From: Catenaria anguillulae PL171
Lineage: Eukaryota > Blastocladiomycota > Blastocladiomycetes > Blastocladiales > Catenariaceae
NCBI GenBank assembly: GCA_002102555.1
Contig: MCFL01000015.1
Location: 62,001 to 126,000, forward strand
Length of the DNA stretch: 64,000 nt
Direction of reading: 5' to 3'
In this document: positions 47,717 through 59,261 of the stretch, piece after piece
Layout: each line of letters begins with the position of its first letter
Position numbering within the stretch: the first letter of the stretch is position 1
Notes under the pieces: model-generated
What the model saw: the letters and a program-made list of their open reading frames with translations, nothing else
What the model was told of the DNA's origin: nothing
Database searches by the model: none
Program-made: the position numbers and the translations under genes

Positions 47717-50700
47717 TCATGCATCCGGCTTTGAATGTTCCGCAACCTCGCGAATCCCAGACCCAACTGATACGGTAGACAAAATCGAGGCTCGATGTCC
47801 ACCATTTGGCTGCGGTGTTGTGAACGATTTTGAGCGTGCCTTGCCACTCACGAGCCCCGACAAGAGCCGTTTCCCAGTCATGCCACTGACCATGGACCCG
47901 TCCTTTTCGCTCATGGGTGCCCCTGCAAGACTCAGAGACTTTGCCCACGTATCGCGCTCGGTCGTCGAGTTGTATTGCACAAGAAAGCTGCCGACGGACG
48001 GATACGTCAAGCAGACGCACATGGGTGCATCGACAGGGTCCGAGTCGATAGCCATGTGCTTCAGTTTGAACGCCTGGCCCGGCCGCTTGCCCTCGGAATC
48101 GAAAAAGGTGACGACGCCCTCTTGGTTGAGCAGAGCTATATCGTACTTGATCCATCGACTCAGAAAGCCTTCGGATTTGACTGCATACACGCCGCCCAGT
48201 ATGGACTGTTGCAAATGGGTTGGATGTATATCTTGCTTGTCAGAAAGCTCTCTCTTGCCCGCAAACAGAAAAAACGCACACGTTGAAGCTGAGAACAACT
48301 GCCGCTTTGCCTCGTTCCTGAACCTAGGCCAAACTCGTCGTCTGTCTCGTCAATGCCAGAGCCGTCGCGGCCCGTTACACCCGGCGCACTTGCCATTGCG
48401 GATGGATGTGAGGCCAGGGTAGTTTCGCCGTGTAAATGAATGATGTGGCGTGCGACCATGGCGACAAAGATGGCAATGTTGGCATACAGCACACCACAGC
48501 TTTTGACGTAAAAGAGTGTGATGCTATTGCCGTCAAACACGGCGGCAAGCCCAAAGCAGATGGCAGCTGCAAGTAAGAGATTGTGCATGGCGTATGCTAA
48601 CAACATGGGGAATTGAAGCAGTGTCAGTTTTCAAACGAGCCATCAAGGCATTGTGACACCATGGAAGTATACCAATGTAAGCCGAGTCGGAAAAGCTGGT
48701 GTGAACTTTGCGAATCTTGAGCGAAATCCACCCGAGCAGAATCAACAGGGCTCCGTTCAGCGACGCGGCCGCGTAAAATAAACCTTCTCCAACTCGCCCT
48801 GCTTGTAGATCTTGACACGAGTACTGAACGGTATTCCCAGTCATTTTGGGTACGGGCAGGAGCGGGCCAACGTATTGCAGAATGACAAGGAGGATGACTT
48901 GAACCGTTGGGAGAATAATCATCCGCCGAATGAGTGATTTGGTACCCACCGATTGGCTCTTCGCAAGGACCCGGTTATCAAACAGGCGATACAACCGAAA
49001 ACTGCGGATCCATATGCTGCTGAGGCTGAAGGAGAAGCCAAGAATAAGGGTCCAGTACTGAGCCGCGCACGTTGCGGCTGTTGGGACTCCCACCATCAAG
49101 AAGGGGGTTGCAAGCGAGCCAACGATCCCCAGGCACAGCACCGTGATAAAGGGCATTCCGATTTGATTGACGCGGCGATGCTTTCGGTTGATGTACATGA
49201 CGACCCAGGATATACCGACGGCAGCGATGACCACGCCAGAAAGAATAAGAATGACCAAGACACCAACCGAGGTGATTTCAGGTGCAAAAACCACGAACTT
49301 GGCCTGCCACTGCGGAACTGTGCCTGATCCGTCTCGAAAAATTGGCGGGCCATGGGTATCAAGGCAGAAGCACCACCAGTGCGAAATACGGACACGAAAG
49401 TGGAGTTTTGCATGTTCCGTAGCACGTAGTTACTGGTGCGCATGTTGACCGAATAAGCATTTGCCCAATGTCGTGAGTGTAGAGAAAGCGCGTGAGTATA
49501 AATCACCTGAAGACAGAACATACCCGACGCGGTCTCCCGTTGCAAGAAAGCGAGCACGGCCGGACACAGTGTCCCGCTCACGAAGAAAGTCGGCCAGCGT
49601 TACGTTGTAAGGTCTCGAAGCAAGTATTTGGAGCCCCTTTTGTGCAAAGATTTCTAGCCAGCTGTTTGTTAACAATTCCAAGCAGGATCCAAAGAAGAGG
49701 CCATAAGGTGTTGTTGAGAAGGTCGAGTTACCAAATCGAGCAGCCATGGTTTCGTAGCGCGGAAAGCCAGGAACAATGTCGCTTGGTGCCACAACTAGGG
49801 CGCCTTGATGGAAGGCTAGTTCTCCTCCTGTTATGTTCCACGATGGGAACAAAGATATTGTAGAAATGGCAGAGTCACCGGTGATGAAGACCCAATCCGT
49901 CCCGTATCCCGCTTTCCAAGCAGCGCGCATCATGGCCAAATAGTTGCGTCCGTTGCCAAAGAAGAGCGTGACCCGAGACGATGAGCGATACATGTCGAGA
50001 ATTGTTTTTGTGTAAGATGCATCGTCCAAGGATGGCTGCAAGGAGGCGAAGAAGGCCACTTTGACGTCGATTAGAGCTGCTCGACGTAGGAACCCGCCGT
50101 ACACTGGGTACAGGAAGTATGGCGGGCAAGCAACCAGAGTGAGGTAGCGGTACCATGGTGAAGCTCATGTCTGATAGGGAACAATCGTACGTGACCGGCC
50201 CTAAGCGTCGAACGATGGAAAGTTGAAAGGTGAGTGAAAACACATCACACACATCATTGATGTGACTCTAGACTTGAGGAGGGTGCGTACATAGGCATCA
50301 TCCATTTGAATCACGTTCACGTTCGTCCAGTTGAAGTTTTGCGACAAATCCGCCATGAAGGTGCCTTGCCCTGAATCAGGTGGCACCGCCCGCATGAAAA
50401 GCGGGAAGTCAATTTTATTGCTCAAGTCGTCCGAAGTCGTGGCAGCCCCACAGAGTGGAACGCCAAAGCTGGAGCTTGAGTATGCGGTGGGAATCGTGTT
50501 GGCTGACGTCCACTCGCCCATGAGGCCAATCGCGCCAGCCGTTTGGGCGCGAATCGCAGCCTCGTGTGTCCCGCGCTTGGTGTAGTTGGAGTCGTACTGA
50601 TCCAAGTTGAAATGTATGTTTTGTGGCCATGCGACATTTTGGTTGATATCGTCAAGCATGAATCTGAGGATCGAAAGTGTTCCTTGAAGAATGGGAATGA

Positions 50701-50860
50701 ATCCTCTCTCCGTTCGTTGAAGTGTCGCTTCCGAGGGGAGCAGGAGCCCAAGACTCAGATTGGTTCGTTGCCCTTGACATGAAAGTACAAGTGTCACAAA
50801 CACAAAAGCGAGGACAGGTAAAGGATGCGAGAGAGTGGATAGGCCGTGAAATGCGTGCAT
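47717..50860 (-). CDS. Class C (GABA-B/metabotropic-like) GPCR with C-terminal PH domain
   Basis: Exons on the minus strand: about 50291-50860, ~50215-49524, 48673-49432, 48324-48596 and 47717-48180. A signal peptide (PVLAFVFVTLVLSCQG) leads a periplasmic-binding/ANF-type ligand domain (TAGAIGLMGEWTSANTIP, GVPLCGAATTSDDLS; later GYGTDWVFITGD). Seven helices follow, from SVGVLVILILSGVVIAAVG to GVLYANIAIFVAMVARHII, in the class C pattern. After a short Ser/Asp tail the last exon encodes a PH domain: KSEGFLSRWIKYDIALL at its start, the conserved Trp in ERDTWAKSLSLAG at its end. One base is missing in the A run at ~49339. The exon 1-2 junction is unresolved: the frame that links them has a TGA at 50165-50167. 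Expected plasma-membrane receptor; ligand unknown. Confidence 0.8.
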
Positions 50861-51289
50861 GTTGAGCGCATCGTGACCGATACGGGGGTTACTCTTTCGA
50901 TGGGCAGGTGGCAATTGATTGCTTCAAGTGCAATGGAGCGATTCAGAACGCTATCGGGCGTAGTGTGTCAATTGATGTGGAGCAAGTGAAACGAGATTTA
51001 GTGCCGAGATGGGTAACATGCATGTCGTGCATGGGAAGAAAAACATGAGCCACCTCAATGTTTCACAGAATCAATGCGTTCTTGAACGGGAGCGTGCGAA
51101 CGACAACGATATGGCACATGTATCCGCGAACAACAACGATATGGCACATGTATCCGCGAACAACAACGAGACAACAAAGCAACCAAAAGCAGAAATGCTT
51201 TCGGCATCCAGACGAACTCAAACAGCTTTTTACGTGTACAGAGGATGTGGTTCAAGTAAATGACAGGACGACGTGTGAGGAAGACAGCT
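50861..51289. other. Intergenic region with short tandem repeat
   Basis: About 430 bp between the receptor start and the prominin-like stop; contains a 30-bp tandem repeat, otherwise nothing supported. Confidence 0.5.
51092..51169 (+). repeat. 30-bp tandem repeat, about 2.6 copies
   Basis: The unit containing AACGATATGGCACATG recurs with a 30-base period. One perfect copy lies at 51121-51150, a slightly diverged copy precedes it and a partial copy follows. Confidence 0.85.
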
Positions 51290-54200
51290 TCATGTGGGCG
51301 AGGCAGCGGCAAGTGCAGCGGACTGCTTGACGGGACCGCCAACGTTTGTGGATATTTGACCCGGCTTTGCGTTGAAGGAACCGGACTCAGCGTCTTTTGC
51401 CTTTGGCCTGTTGCCCGATCCTGCGCCGCTCCCGGTGCCCGCCATGGCCTGTTCCCTAAGGGCCGAAATGGAGCGGAAAAGCGTGTAAAACACACGGCAG
51501 GCTGGCAAACAACACAAGCCAGCGAACGCCAATGCCAACCAGAGTGCGTCCAGCCCGGCCAACATGGTTGTGCAGACCGAGTTGTCTATTGCCTTGATGG
51601 CTCGTGCGGCAGGAGTACATGTAAGCTGGACGGAAAGCATTCGATTGAGTTGTGAAGTGAGCTGCGTTTTATATGCGGCCAAGGTGCTGTCGGTCGCCAA
51701 AGCAAGGACACGAGCTTGCGCAATGTCAATGACGGAACGAGCGCCACTCAAGACACGAAGTACGCCGCTATGGACCGTGTTCATTGCTCCCTCCATGTAC
51801 GAGGCGCGGTTGGACGCATTGACGCCGCGATTCTTGACGTTAGGAAGGCGGGTGCTGATTGTATTGGCTGCTAAAGACATTGCGGCATCCACTGCGACAA
51901 TGACCGAGTTGACGCGAGCGCGAAAATCAACGAGAACACGTTGTTGCTGGGTGGAATTATAAGTCCCATAGTACGTGAACGAGGATGTGGTCGCCGTGTC
52001 GCGGGCATTTATGAGATTGGAGCGTAGAGTGGCCAGTGGAGCAGTGTCGACGCTGGTTTGCAAGTTGTTGAAGTAGGCCCAGACAGACGAATCGTAGATG
52101 CGCTGACCGGGAGAAATGGCATAGAGGTCGTTCATCAATTCATGTGCGGTTGGTGCCAGTAAACTTGGGTTCAACGTGGCAAAGTGCTGAGTATACCCGA
52201 CTCGGAATGGCTGCTGAATGACCATCTCTGCAACATATGGGGCTGCAGTCAATTTGGATAGCATGTTGAGGTCGGTGAATCCAAGAACCTGCGCGGCCTC
52301 ACCGGGGCGAGTGTTGTTTTCGATGGCTGAATGCAAGGCAAACGATACATTGGCGTTGAGCGACCAATTCGCCTTCAAAGCGGGCTGCCCAGCGACACCA
52401 ACACCACAGTAGTCAACCGTTTCAAAGATGCGGGCCATGGCGTTCCCATTCACGGGCGTCCGAGCGGCAAGGGAAATGAGCTGGAACGAGCGAGCAGATG
52501 GAGCCGAGTTGTTGATGGGGCAAACATCGCCCACAAGCACGGACAAGATCACCGATACTGCCGACATGGCAAAGAGGAGGATAGCCAAAAGTAAGACAAG
52601 CCCGCTTCCGACCCGAGGTGCCTTAGGACTGGTGGTCGCGATCCCCAGTCCCGAGATGAGGAAGCTCAAAATGACGAGTGCCGACATTGCTAGTGCCCCG
52701 AAATACCGCCCGATATCGGCATTTCGAACAGTTTTAGACATGCCAGATACACTTTCGTAGACGCTCTCGACGATTGCCTTTGTGAGGCCGAGAAATGGCG
52801 TCAATACTTGACCGGCCGTGTTTTTAGCAATAGCAGCGGTGTCCGTATATGCCTGTGCGATTGGTGTAGCTCCTGCCGCAGCCAGATTGCGCACATTCGA
52901 ATCAGCCGAACTGGAATCTCGGCGCAGCAATGTAATTCGGCCCGAAATGCTGGGAAGGGCGTCCACGATGTAGATGCCGTCCACTGCGATGGAAACGGCA
53001 TCTGCAAGCGCCGGCAAGGCAATACTCACGACGTTCGTGGCGCCATTGATGGTGGTGGGGTACATGTAGTCCTCTGAGGTGTTGGTTTGCACGCGCTGAT
53101 TGAGATTGATTGTCGCGGACACAACGTCAGACAGCCGAGTCCGGAGGTCAGTCACGTTATTGACCAATGTACTGGCCTCCGTCTGCACGGCGGACAGATC
53201 TTGACGGAATGCCCCCATGTGTGCGGAAAGCTGGCTGAGCGAATTTACGAGGGCATCGGTTCCAGGCATGAGATCGGTGGTTGAGGCAATGGGGTTGACG
53301 AGTGCACGCATAGAGAGGTCCCGAGCGATCGGGTCGGCGCTGGCGGCGACCTCATCAATCACCCGCCTGAGAACCGGCTGGACTCGGTCGAGATACGTGA
53401 CCAATTCTGATGTAGCGTTGTTGATGGCCCCAAACGCGCCGGCAATCCCACGAGAGGTGAATGCGTTGCCTTGAGTCAAGCACATAGCCAGGATGAGCTG
53501 AAGAACGAACAGAAGCCCAAAGTACAGCTGCGCGCGCGAGCTTGGAGGTGCCGGGCTATTTGATGCCCCTGCCTTGCTACCCGCTGCGAGTCCCCTTTGT
53601 GCTCGTTTCTTTGGGGATCGGGCAATAACACATCCAACAATGAATGGAAATGCCAAAAGGGTCAAGCCAGCGAATGCGACAAGGATACCAATCAGCACAA
53701 CATAGTTCTGGTTGATGCGGGCGCGTGCGTGCTTGAGCCCATGCCGTAATCAATCAGTGACGGAACTGAGAAAAGAATGCGAACCATGAAAGCATTCTTT
53801 GTCGCAGGGTCAAACAAGTCGGTTGGCACAAACTGGGGCGGGAGCCGGGAGAGCAAGCTCGAGTCAAACACCACAGTCGACCTCATTGCAGAGCGAATAG
53901 CTTGTCCGATACTCGCCCACACCTCCAGCCCGCCTTGGTCTGCAACCCGGAGCCAGCTGGCAATGGAATTCATGGCAAATGTCGTCAGTCCATTGTAGTC
54001 TTCCATGTTGTACTCTCGCCGGCCGATAGAGCTACTGGCAACGGATATTTGCGATAATCGTGCGACATAATCGGCAAAAATAGACGCAGGTGAAGACGTC
54101 GATGTCTGCCTGCGGGCCAATGCCCCGTGGGTCGATTCGCATGTGGCGCTGCCATGACAAACTGGCCCAAGCACAGGCCGTTTGAATTCCATTGATTCAT

Positions 54201-54360
54201 CGCTGAACATGCCTTGGGCAAGGTTGGATTCCGGGTTGGATTGGCCACACGCAGGCGGTACGAAGTGGACCAGGAACACCAACGCGACAAGAGCGACAGT
54301 CAGAAGCCGAGTTGCACAACTACGGCGCGAACATGGACGATTTGATTGATTTAGCAACAT
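51290..54360 (-). CDS. Prominin-like five-span membrane glycoprotein
   Basis: An intronless chain of 1023 aa once a lost base at ~53738 is allowed for (SLIDYGMG continues as LKHARARINQNY). Layout: signal peptide (LLTVALVALVFLVHFV), N-terminal ectodomain, TM1 (VLIGILVAFAGLTLLAFPF), short basic loop, TM2 (YFGLLFVLQLILAMCL), large extracellular loop with helices and many N-glycosylation sites, TM3-TM4 (MSALVILSFLISGLGIA; GLVLLLAILLFAMSAVSVIL), Cys motif GDVCPIN, second large loop, TM5 near residue ~955, short Gly/Ser tail. This five-TM, two-loop topology, the AAGA-free helical loops (LPALADAVSIAVDGI) and the terminal block AIKAIDNSVCTTML before TM5 match prominin (CD133). Prominins bind cholesterol and mark membrane protrusions in animals. 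Function here is inferred only. Confidence 0.72.
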
Positions 54361-54591
54361 TTCAGCCTATCAATGAATTGTTTTCATGTATTGCACATAG
54401 TCTTTTTTGATTTACCAACGGTCGAGTGCCTGCCACACCCGTTCGATTGCATGTGTGTCTGTGGCCCACAATGAAATCGCGAACAACACGACAGCCTAGA
54501 ATGAACAAGAACAACAATGCATCAAGACTACAGTTGGTTTAGAGTCTCTTACTTACCTAGATGTGATGAACGTATATCGTGTGCCATAAAT

Positions 54592-57500
54592 TTAGTACAG
54601 ATTGGCGTTATTCAACAACTCTTGCGTCGTCCTCTCATCGAGTTCCATAAGGAGCTCGACGATACACCTCTCCAATCCTTGCTCGTCCGTGATGATCGCC
54701 TTGGCATAATCCGGCACAAGATTTGTCAATAAACGCTGCAAGTAGTCCTTGAAGTAAGGCCAACGCTTTGCCTCAGCCAATCTTGCCCATTTCCGGAACA
54801 GATTGGGGTAATGCACCTTGAGGATCTCCGCGTCAAGGTACGAAAAGGAATCCTGAAACGCGGCAATGCCCAAACAGCAAATGACGACTCGCCTGTTGCT
54901 CTCCTTTGAGGGCAAAAGCTCTTCGAGATCGGAGAGAGTGGCAAGAAACTTTGTCGTGGTGTGCCCATTGTTAGTTACTACAATTTTGGAAAAATCCGCC
55001 AGATGCATGCAAACGACAAACAGGTCGGACATGACGAGCTGCGGGAAATTGGTCAACCTGAGACCTTAAAGGGCGGATGGCGGCAACCGAGCAAGAACGC
55101 ACCAGCTTCTGCCATTGATTTTGCACCTGGGAAGGGAAGCGATACAGCCCAAATGCAGAATTCTTGCGCGAGACAAAACGGACAACGGGCGACGAAAATG
55201 CCTCAGCGAGGACCAACTCTGACAGCGAATGCGGCAATTGGTTGATGTCGCTGATCTTTGGCCGAGCCCGGCGAAGGAATCGTTCACAACGCTCGACACA
55301 ACTTTGAAGATACAGGAAAACATCAGCCCAGGGAACAATTGATTGGAGTGCGGGGAAAAAAAAAAGAGAACGCACTAAGATACCAGCTTGATGCGAAATG
55401 GCAGCATTGTCATGGCATCGCGCAAATGAGGATGGCGGGTCACCTCGCGCGGCCACATTCCCATGACCCGATCCTGCCACAAGGTGGGCGATTCTGTGAT
55501 CTTGGCCATCAACATTTGCATTGCTCGCGTCGACCACAGGTCTTTGATGGTCGCGACAACGTCGTCCGTAACTAAAATGCGCGAGATGTGCGTCCGCTCA
55601 AGGTATGATAGCGTTTCGGCATGACGTATCATGACATCGGCCAACTCCTGCTCTGCTGATGCGTCTGTCGCTCGTCCTTGCTGTTGTTGTTTCCGGATAC
55701 GCTCTTGCCACGATCCCGCCCGCCCTTCTCCTTTTTGGAGACGCCAGCATCGCGCAACTCGTCAATGCTCGGGTAACGGCTGCCGCCAACACCACCGCCA
55801 GGCCGTACAGAGCTGAGCAGCACGCGCATGCTCCACTTCGCGACAATGCGCTGGATCCTGTCGTTGAACTCAACGCTTGTGAGCCTCGATGATGCTTCCC
55901 CGGATGAATGAGCCCCTCAAGTGCCTCTGCCACGCTTATTCCGCCGCGACGAACCAGTTTTGCTGCTTCCCTCAACTCGCGCGACGAGCCGAGAACAGAC
56001 CCAAACGTGCTCCCCGACGACCACGGCGACCGCAGCATGCGCCACAAGGAAATGAACCCGGCAAGCGTGAGCATCTCCAACACATTGGTCATGGCTGGTC
56101 GAAAATCAGAATACAAGCGCGAGGTAGGGTCAGGCGTGCCCAATGCCTTTGCCGCTTTTGGCACCTGTGTCATGATTTCGTCCATGGCACGCTCGCTGCC
56201 CAACAAACCAACAATGTCTTGGATGCCACGGCTCCATTCATGAATGGTACTTGCCCGGCGTGCATGTGCGCGTTGGATGAGCTGATGGCGCTGCAGACCG
56301 AGCAGGACACGCCACGAGAAGCGAGAAAATTTAGACGTGACGGATAGGGTGGTCCAGAGCGACGAGGCAAATGCGCCAAAGTTTTGGTGCCCATGGTGAA
56401 TGCGACCGCAGCGCGGGCAGCGAGAGGCAAGTCGATTGTGATGAGATCCCAAAGCACAACTGCGATCATTTTCCACGTCAGGGAGTGAGCGGAAGGTGGT
56501 AATCATACGGAACTTGGCCAGGCAGCGAACCTTGTGGCTCAAAAACAGTGTCAAATGCCTTGCACCGGACAATAGTTTTGGCGTGCCGCTTGGACATGCA
56601 AACAACTGGAAGCATGAGGGCCGAGCACGAGACAAATGCTCAAGATATTTCCAGGTTGTACTCCCAAGTCAGTGTCCGCAGACCGCGATGAATGGCAGGT
56701 AAGCAGGTAATTGCAAGGCTGAATCGCACCGTAAATCCACTTGGTGATCGGGGCAATCTTTGTAGAAACCAGCAAGTATATCCATAGCAACAGCCTTGCC
56801 GCCTCCTTGACGTATCCCAGGTATACGACGGTCAAGAATACGTCATCAAACAGTCTCGATTGTGCCCTAAACCATGAGCGTGTCCAGGGTGGCCCATTTG
56901 CTCGAATATCGCTTGAGACAAGAACGGCCAGCTGAGCCTGGTTGTAGATCCAGACGCACGAGAAAATGAAGAGGGCGGCAAGCTGCATTCGCGAAATGTC
57001 TCCCAGTCGGCTGGGCCATGCCTTTGTGCTGGATTGCTTTCGAATGTAGGCGACCACAGAGTCAAGCCATCCTGACACCTCGTCGTCCGGCTCTTCCTTG
57101 GTGGGCGTGCTGTTGGATTCTTGACGCTTGGAGCGCCGTGCGGATGATGCAGCTCGCCTCTTTGGCGTGGGAAACAAGTCATCGGTTCCAATGGAATCAT
57201 TTGGCGACGAAGCAGGAGGCGATTGCTGGCCGTTTGGTTGTTGGCCATCTTGACAAGTGAATGTGCGGACAAGGATGCGATCAGTCGCAAAAACACATGT
57301 TTAAAGAAATGGGCATGAAATTGACCGTGAAGGTTACCTTTACTGCGAACGCTGTCCAAGACTGGATTCGAGTTCACAAGTGACCGAGATGATGAGTACG
57401 GTAGCTGCCGTGCAGCATCATCCGCGTCATCGTTTGCACCTAGAGCATGCCGGTCAACGACATTGTCGACTGACGTGAATTGCGTGCCAAGCTGTGGAGC

Positions 57501-57611
57501 GGAGCGAAGCACCGTTTGTGGTGATTCTGTTGCCAGTGTATTTGTTGACCCATCGTTGTTGACATGGTCAGTGATGACTGACCTTGTGAGAATGCATGCT
57601 TGAGAGTCCAT
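54592..57611 (-). CDS. Unknown multi-pass membrane protein
   Basis: Exon 1 (about 57338-57611, MDSQACILTRS, an acidic/Ser-rich N terminus) splices over ~90 nt to an exon starting at 57248 that continues DDLFPTPKRRAASSARRSKR. Membrane-like segments then appear (QLAALFIFSCVWIYNQAQLA, RLLLWIYLLVSTKIAPI, later VLWDLITIDLPLAARAAVAF and LEMLTLAGFISLWRM). Soluble helical parts follow (FNDRIQRIVAKWSMRVLL; IKDLWSTRAMQMLMAKI; SELVLAEAF) and the end is TTQELLNNANLY. The chain needs several single-base corrections (clear ones near 55900 and 55665) and at least two more introns (~56465-56510, ~55300-55380), so exon borders are approximate. I recognise no family; it might be a peroxisomal or ER membrane protein, but nothing in the sequence decides that. 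Confidence 0.5.
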
Positions 57612-59261
57612 TGCGCTGAATGATGTATAGACCCGGTCAATGTATGCACTGTGGGACTTCTCTTTCATGTCATTCTGATACCTGACTACTGCGCCGGCCA
57701 TGCGAACAATGCTGCAAACGCGAAGGCAGGGCGGCTCCAGGCCAAGGACGCGTGCCGACCTCCAATACGTCACACCAACAGCAAGGGCTGTCGATTGGCC
57801 ACGCAACGAGCGTGACTGCGACTCAAGAGCCCACAAGCGGTCGGTCGTTCGATCGATCGCCAACCAGCGCATGCATGCGAACGGCATACGGTTCAACAGC
57901 AGCCGTGGACTGCGCCACCTTCGCGGAGCCTGCAGCCGAAGGCCCTTGAGGTCCACAGCTCGCAGAACTCGCGCCGATTCTGTTGTGATTATCGGAATAA
58001 TTGTCCAGACCACGACTTGTTTTTTTCCCTGCCCAATATGAGGAAATGCAATGCATGCAGGCCATGCGGGCCGCGATCCTGTTGCGCTCCTGCTCTTTCC
58101 CGCATCTTGCTGAGAACTTGCAGTGTGTAACGGCTTCCGTCATCCTCGTCGCCCAATTGCCTTGCTCCGTCTCCTACAGCTCGAGCCCGACATTGCACAT
58201 CCCCGCTGCCAGAAACTGCCACCTTGAGGTCCTCCCAGGGCATCAGCGGAATCTTGCTCGCGTGCGGCTGTGTCGCACCCTTCCATTGAGGTCTGAACGT
58301 ATGTCAAGTAAAATCCTCAGAACCGTGTGCTGAATGGTTGACTTTCGAGTTGGTTATGTGCACTTAAGAGCTGGCCCAAGTCCGTCAACAGGCAGGACAG
58401 TGCCGCCGTTTCTTTCTTCCCAATTTGGCCATGCCAGGGCAAGCGTACGTAAGGTGTTCACATATTACTATGGCGGAATCTGTGCGGAATGCTTTGGTGA
58501 GGTCTTGGTGCTGAGTCGTTTCTCAACTTTTCTTATTTACTGACTATCTTTTTATATGACTTGTTCCGTTTCGTCGCAGCGTTCCACCTTGGCTTGGCCA
58601 ATCAACCAAAACGGACAACGTCTGCTGTGCTGCTCCACTTTCTCCACTCAGTCCCGCCCTTGCCCTGGATCATTTCCAGATTGCCCAGGCCGCCTCGACC
58701 GCATCAGAAACGAACGACGGGCTCGCCGCGTCCCGCCCCGCTGCTCTGGCCCTCGCTTCCACAACGTTTATTCAAGCCAACCGGGACCCTGGCGCCGGCG
58801 ATAGCCGCTGCTGCTACCGTTGCTGGCAACGCTCGCACACCGCTTCTACTCGATGCAATTCTCATGAATCGGCGATTCGCATGTCGCCCCGCCAATGTGC
58901 CCGCCACAAGCGACCTCTTATCCTGGCCCCGATTCCCACGTCCGGCACCTGCACCCACACCAACAGTACCAGCGCCAGTGACGCTGCCTCGCATTTTCCT
59001 GGTCCACTGACTCCATCATCCACCGTTCCTGACGCCAATTTGAAGCTGCTGTCAACCCAAACGGTCCCGCCGCATCTGTTCCCGTCGGCGCCGATAACAT
59101 TATCAGGGTCCCCCTCTCCCGAGCCAAAGACTTGTCCTCCAGCACACCGGCACAGCGTCGCCGATCATCTCCTTCATGCTCTCGCCATCAGCTATCCCGC
59201 CCGCTCAGTCCACTGCCCCTTGCCCCCTGTGCCCTCGTCTGCTCCGTCCCGTCACTCTCCA
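57612..59261. other. Intergenic; right end may be 5' part of the sensor gene
   Basis: The left part (to ~58550) is the divergent promoter region without a supported gene. From ~58561 plus-strand frames are Pro/Ser/Ala-rich and, allowing single-base losses, would run on into the sensor gene, so its disordered N terminus may begin here. Confidence 0.4.

Noticed and set aside
56832-58013. 393-codon minus-strand frame
   Set aside because: Only its middle part (57338-57611) is a real exon; the rest runs through an intron and past the true start.
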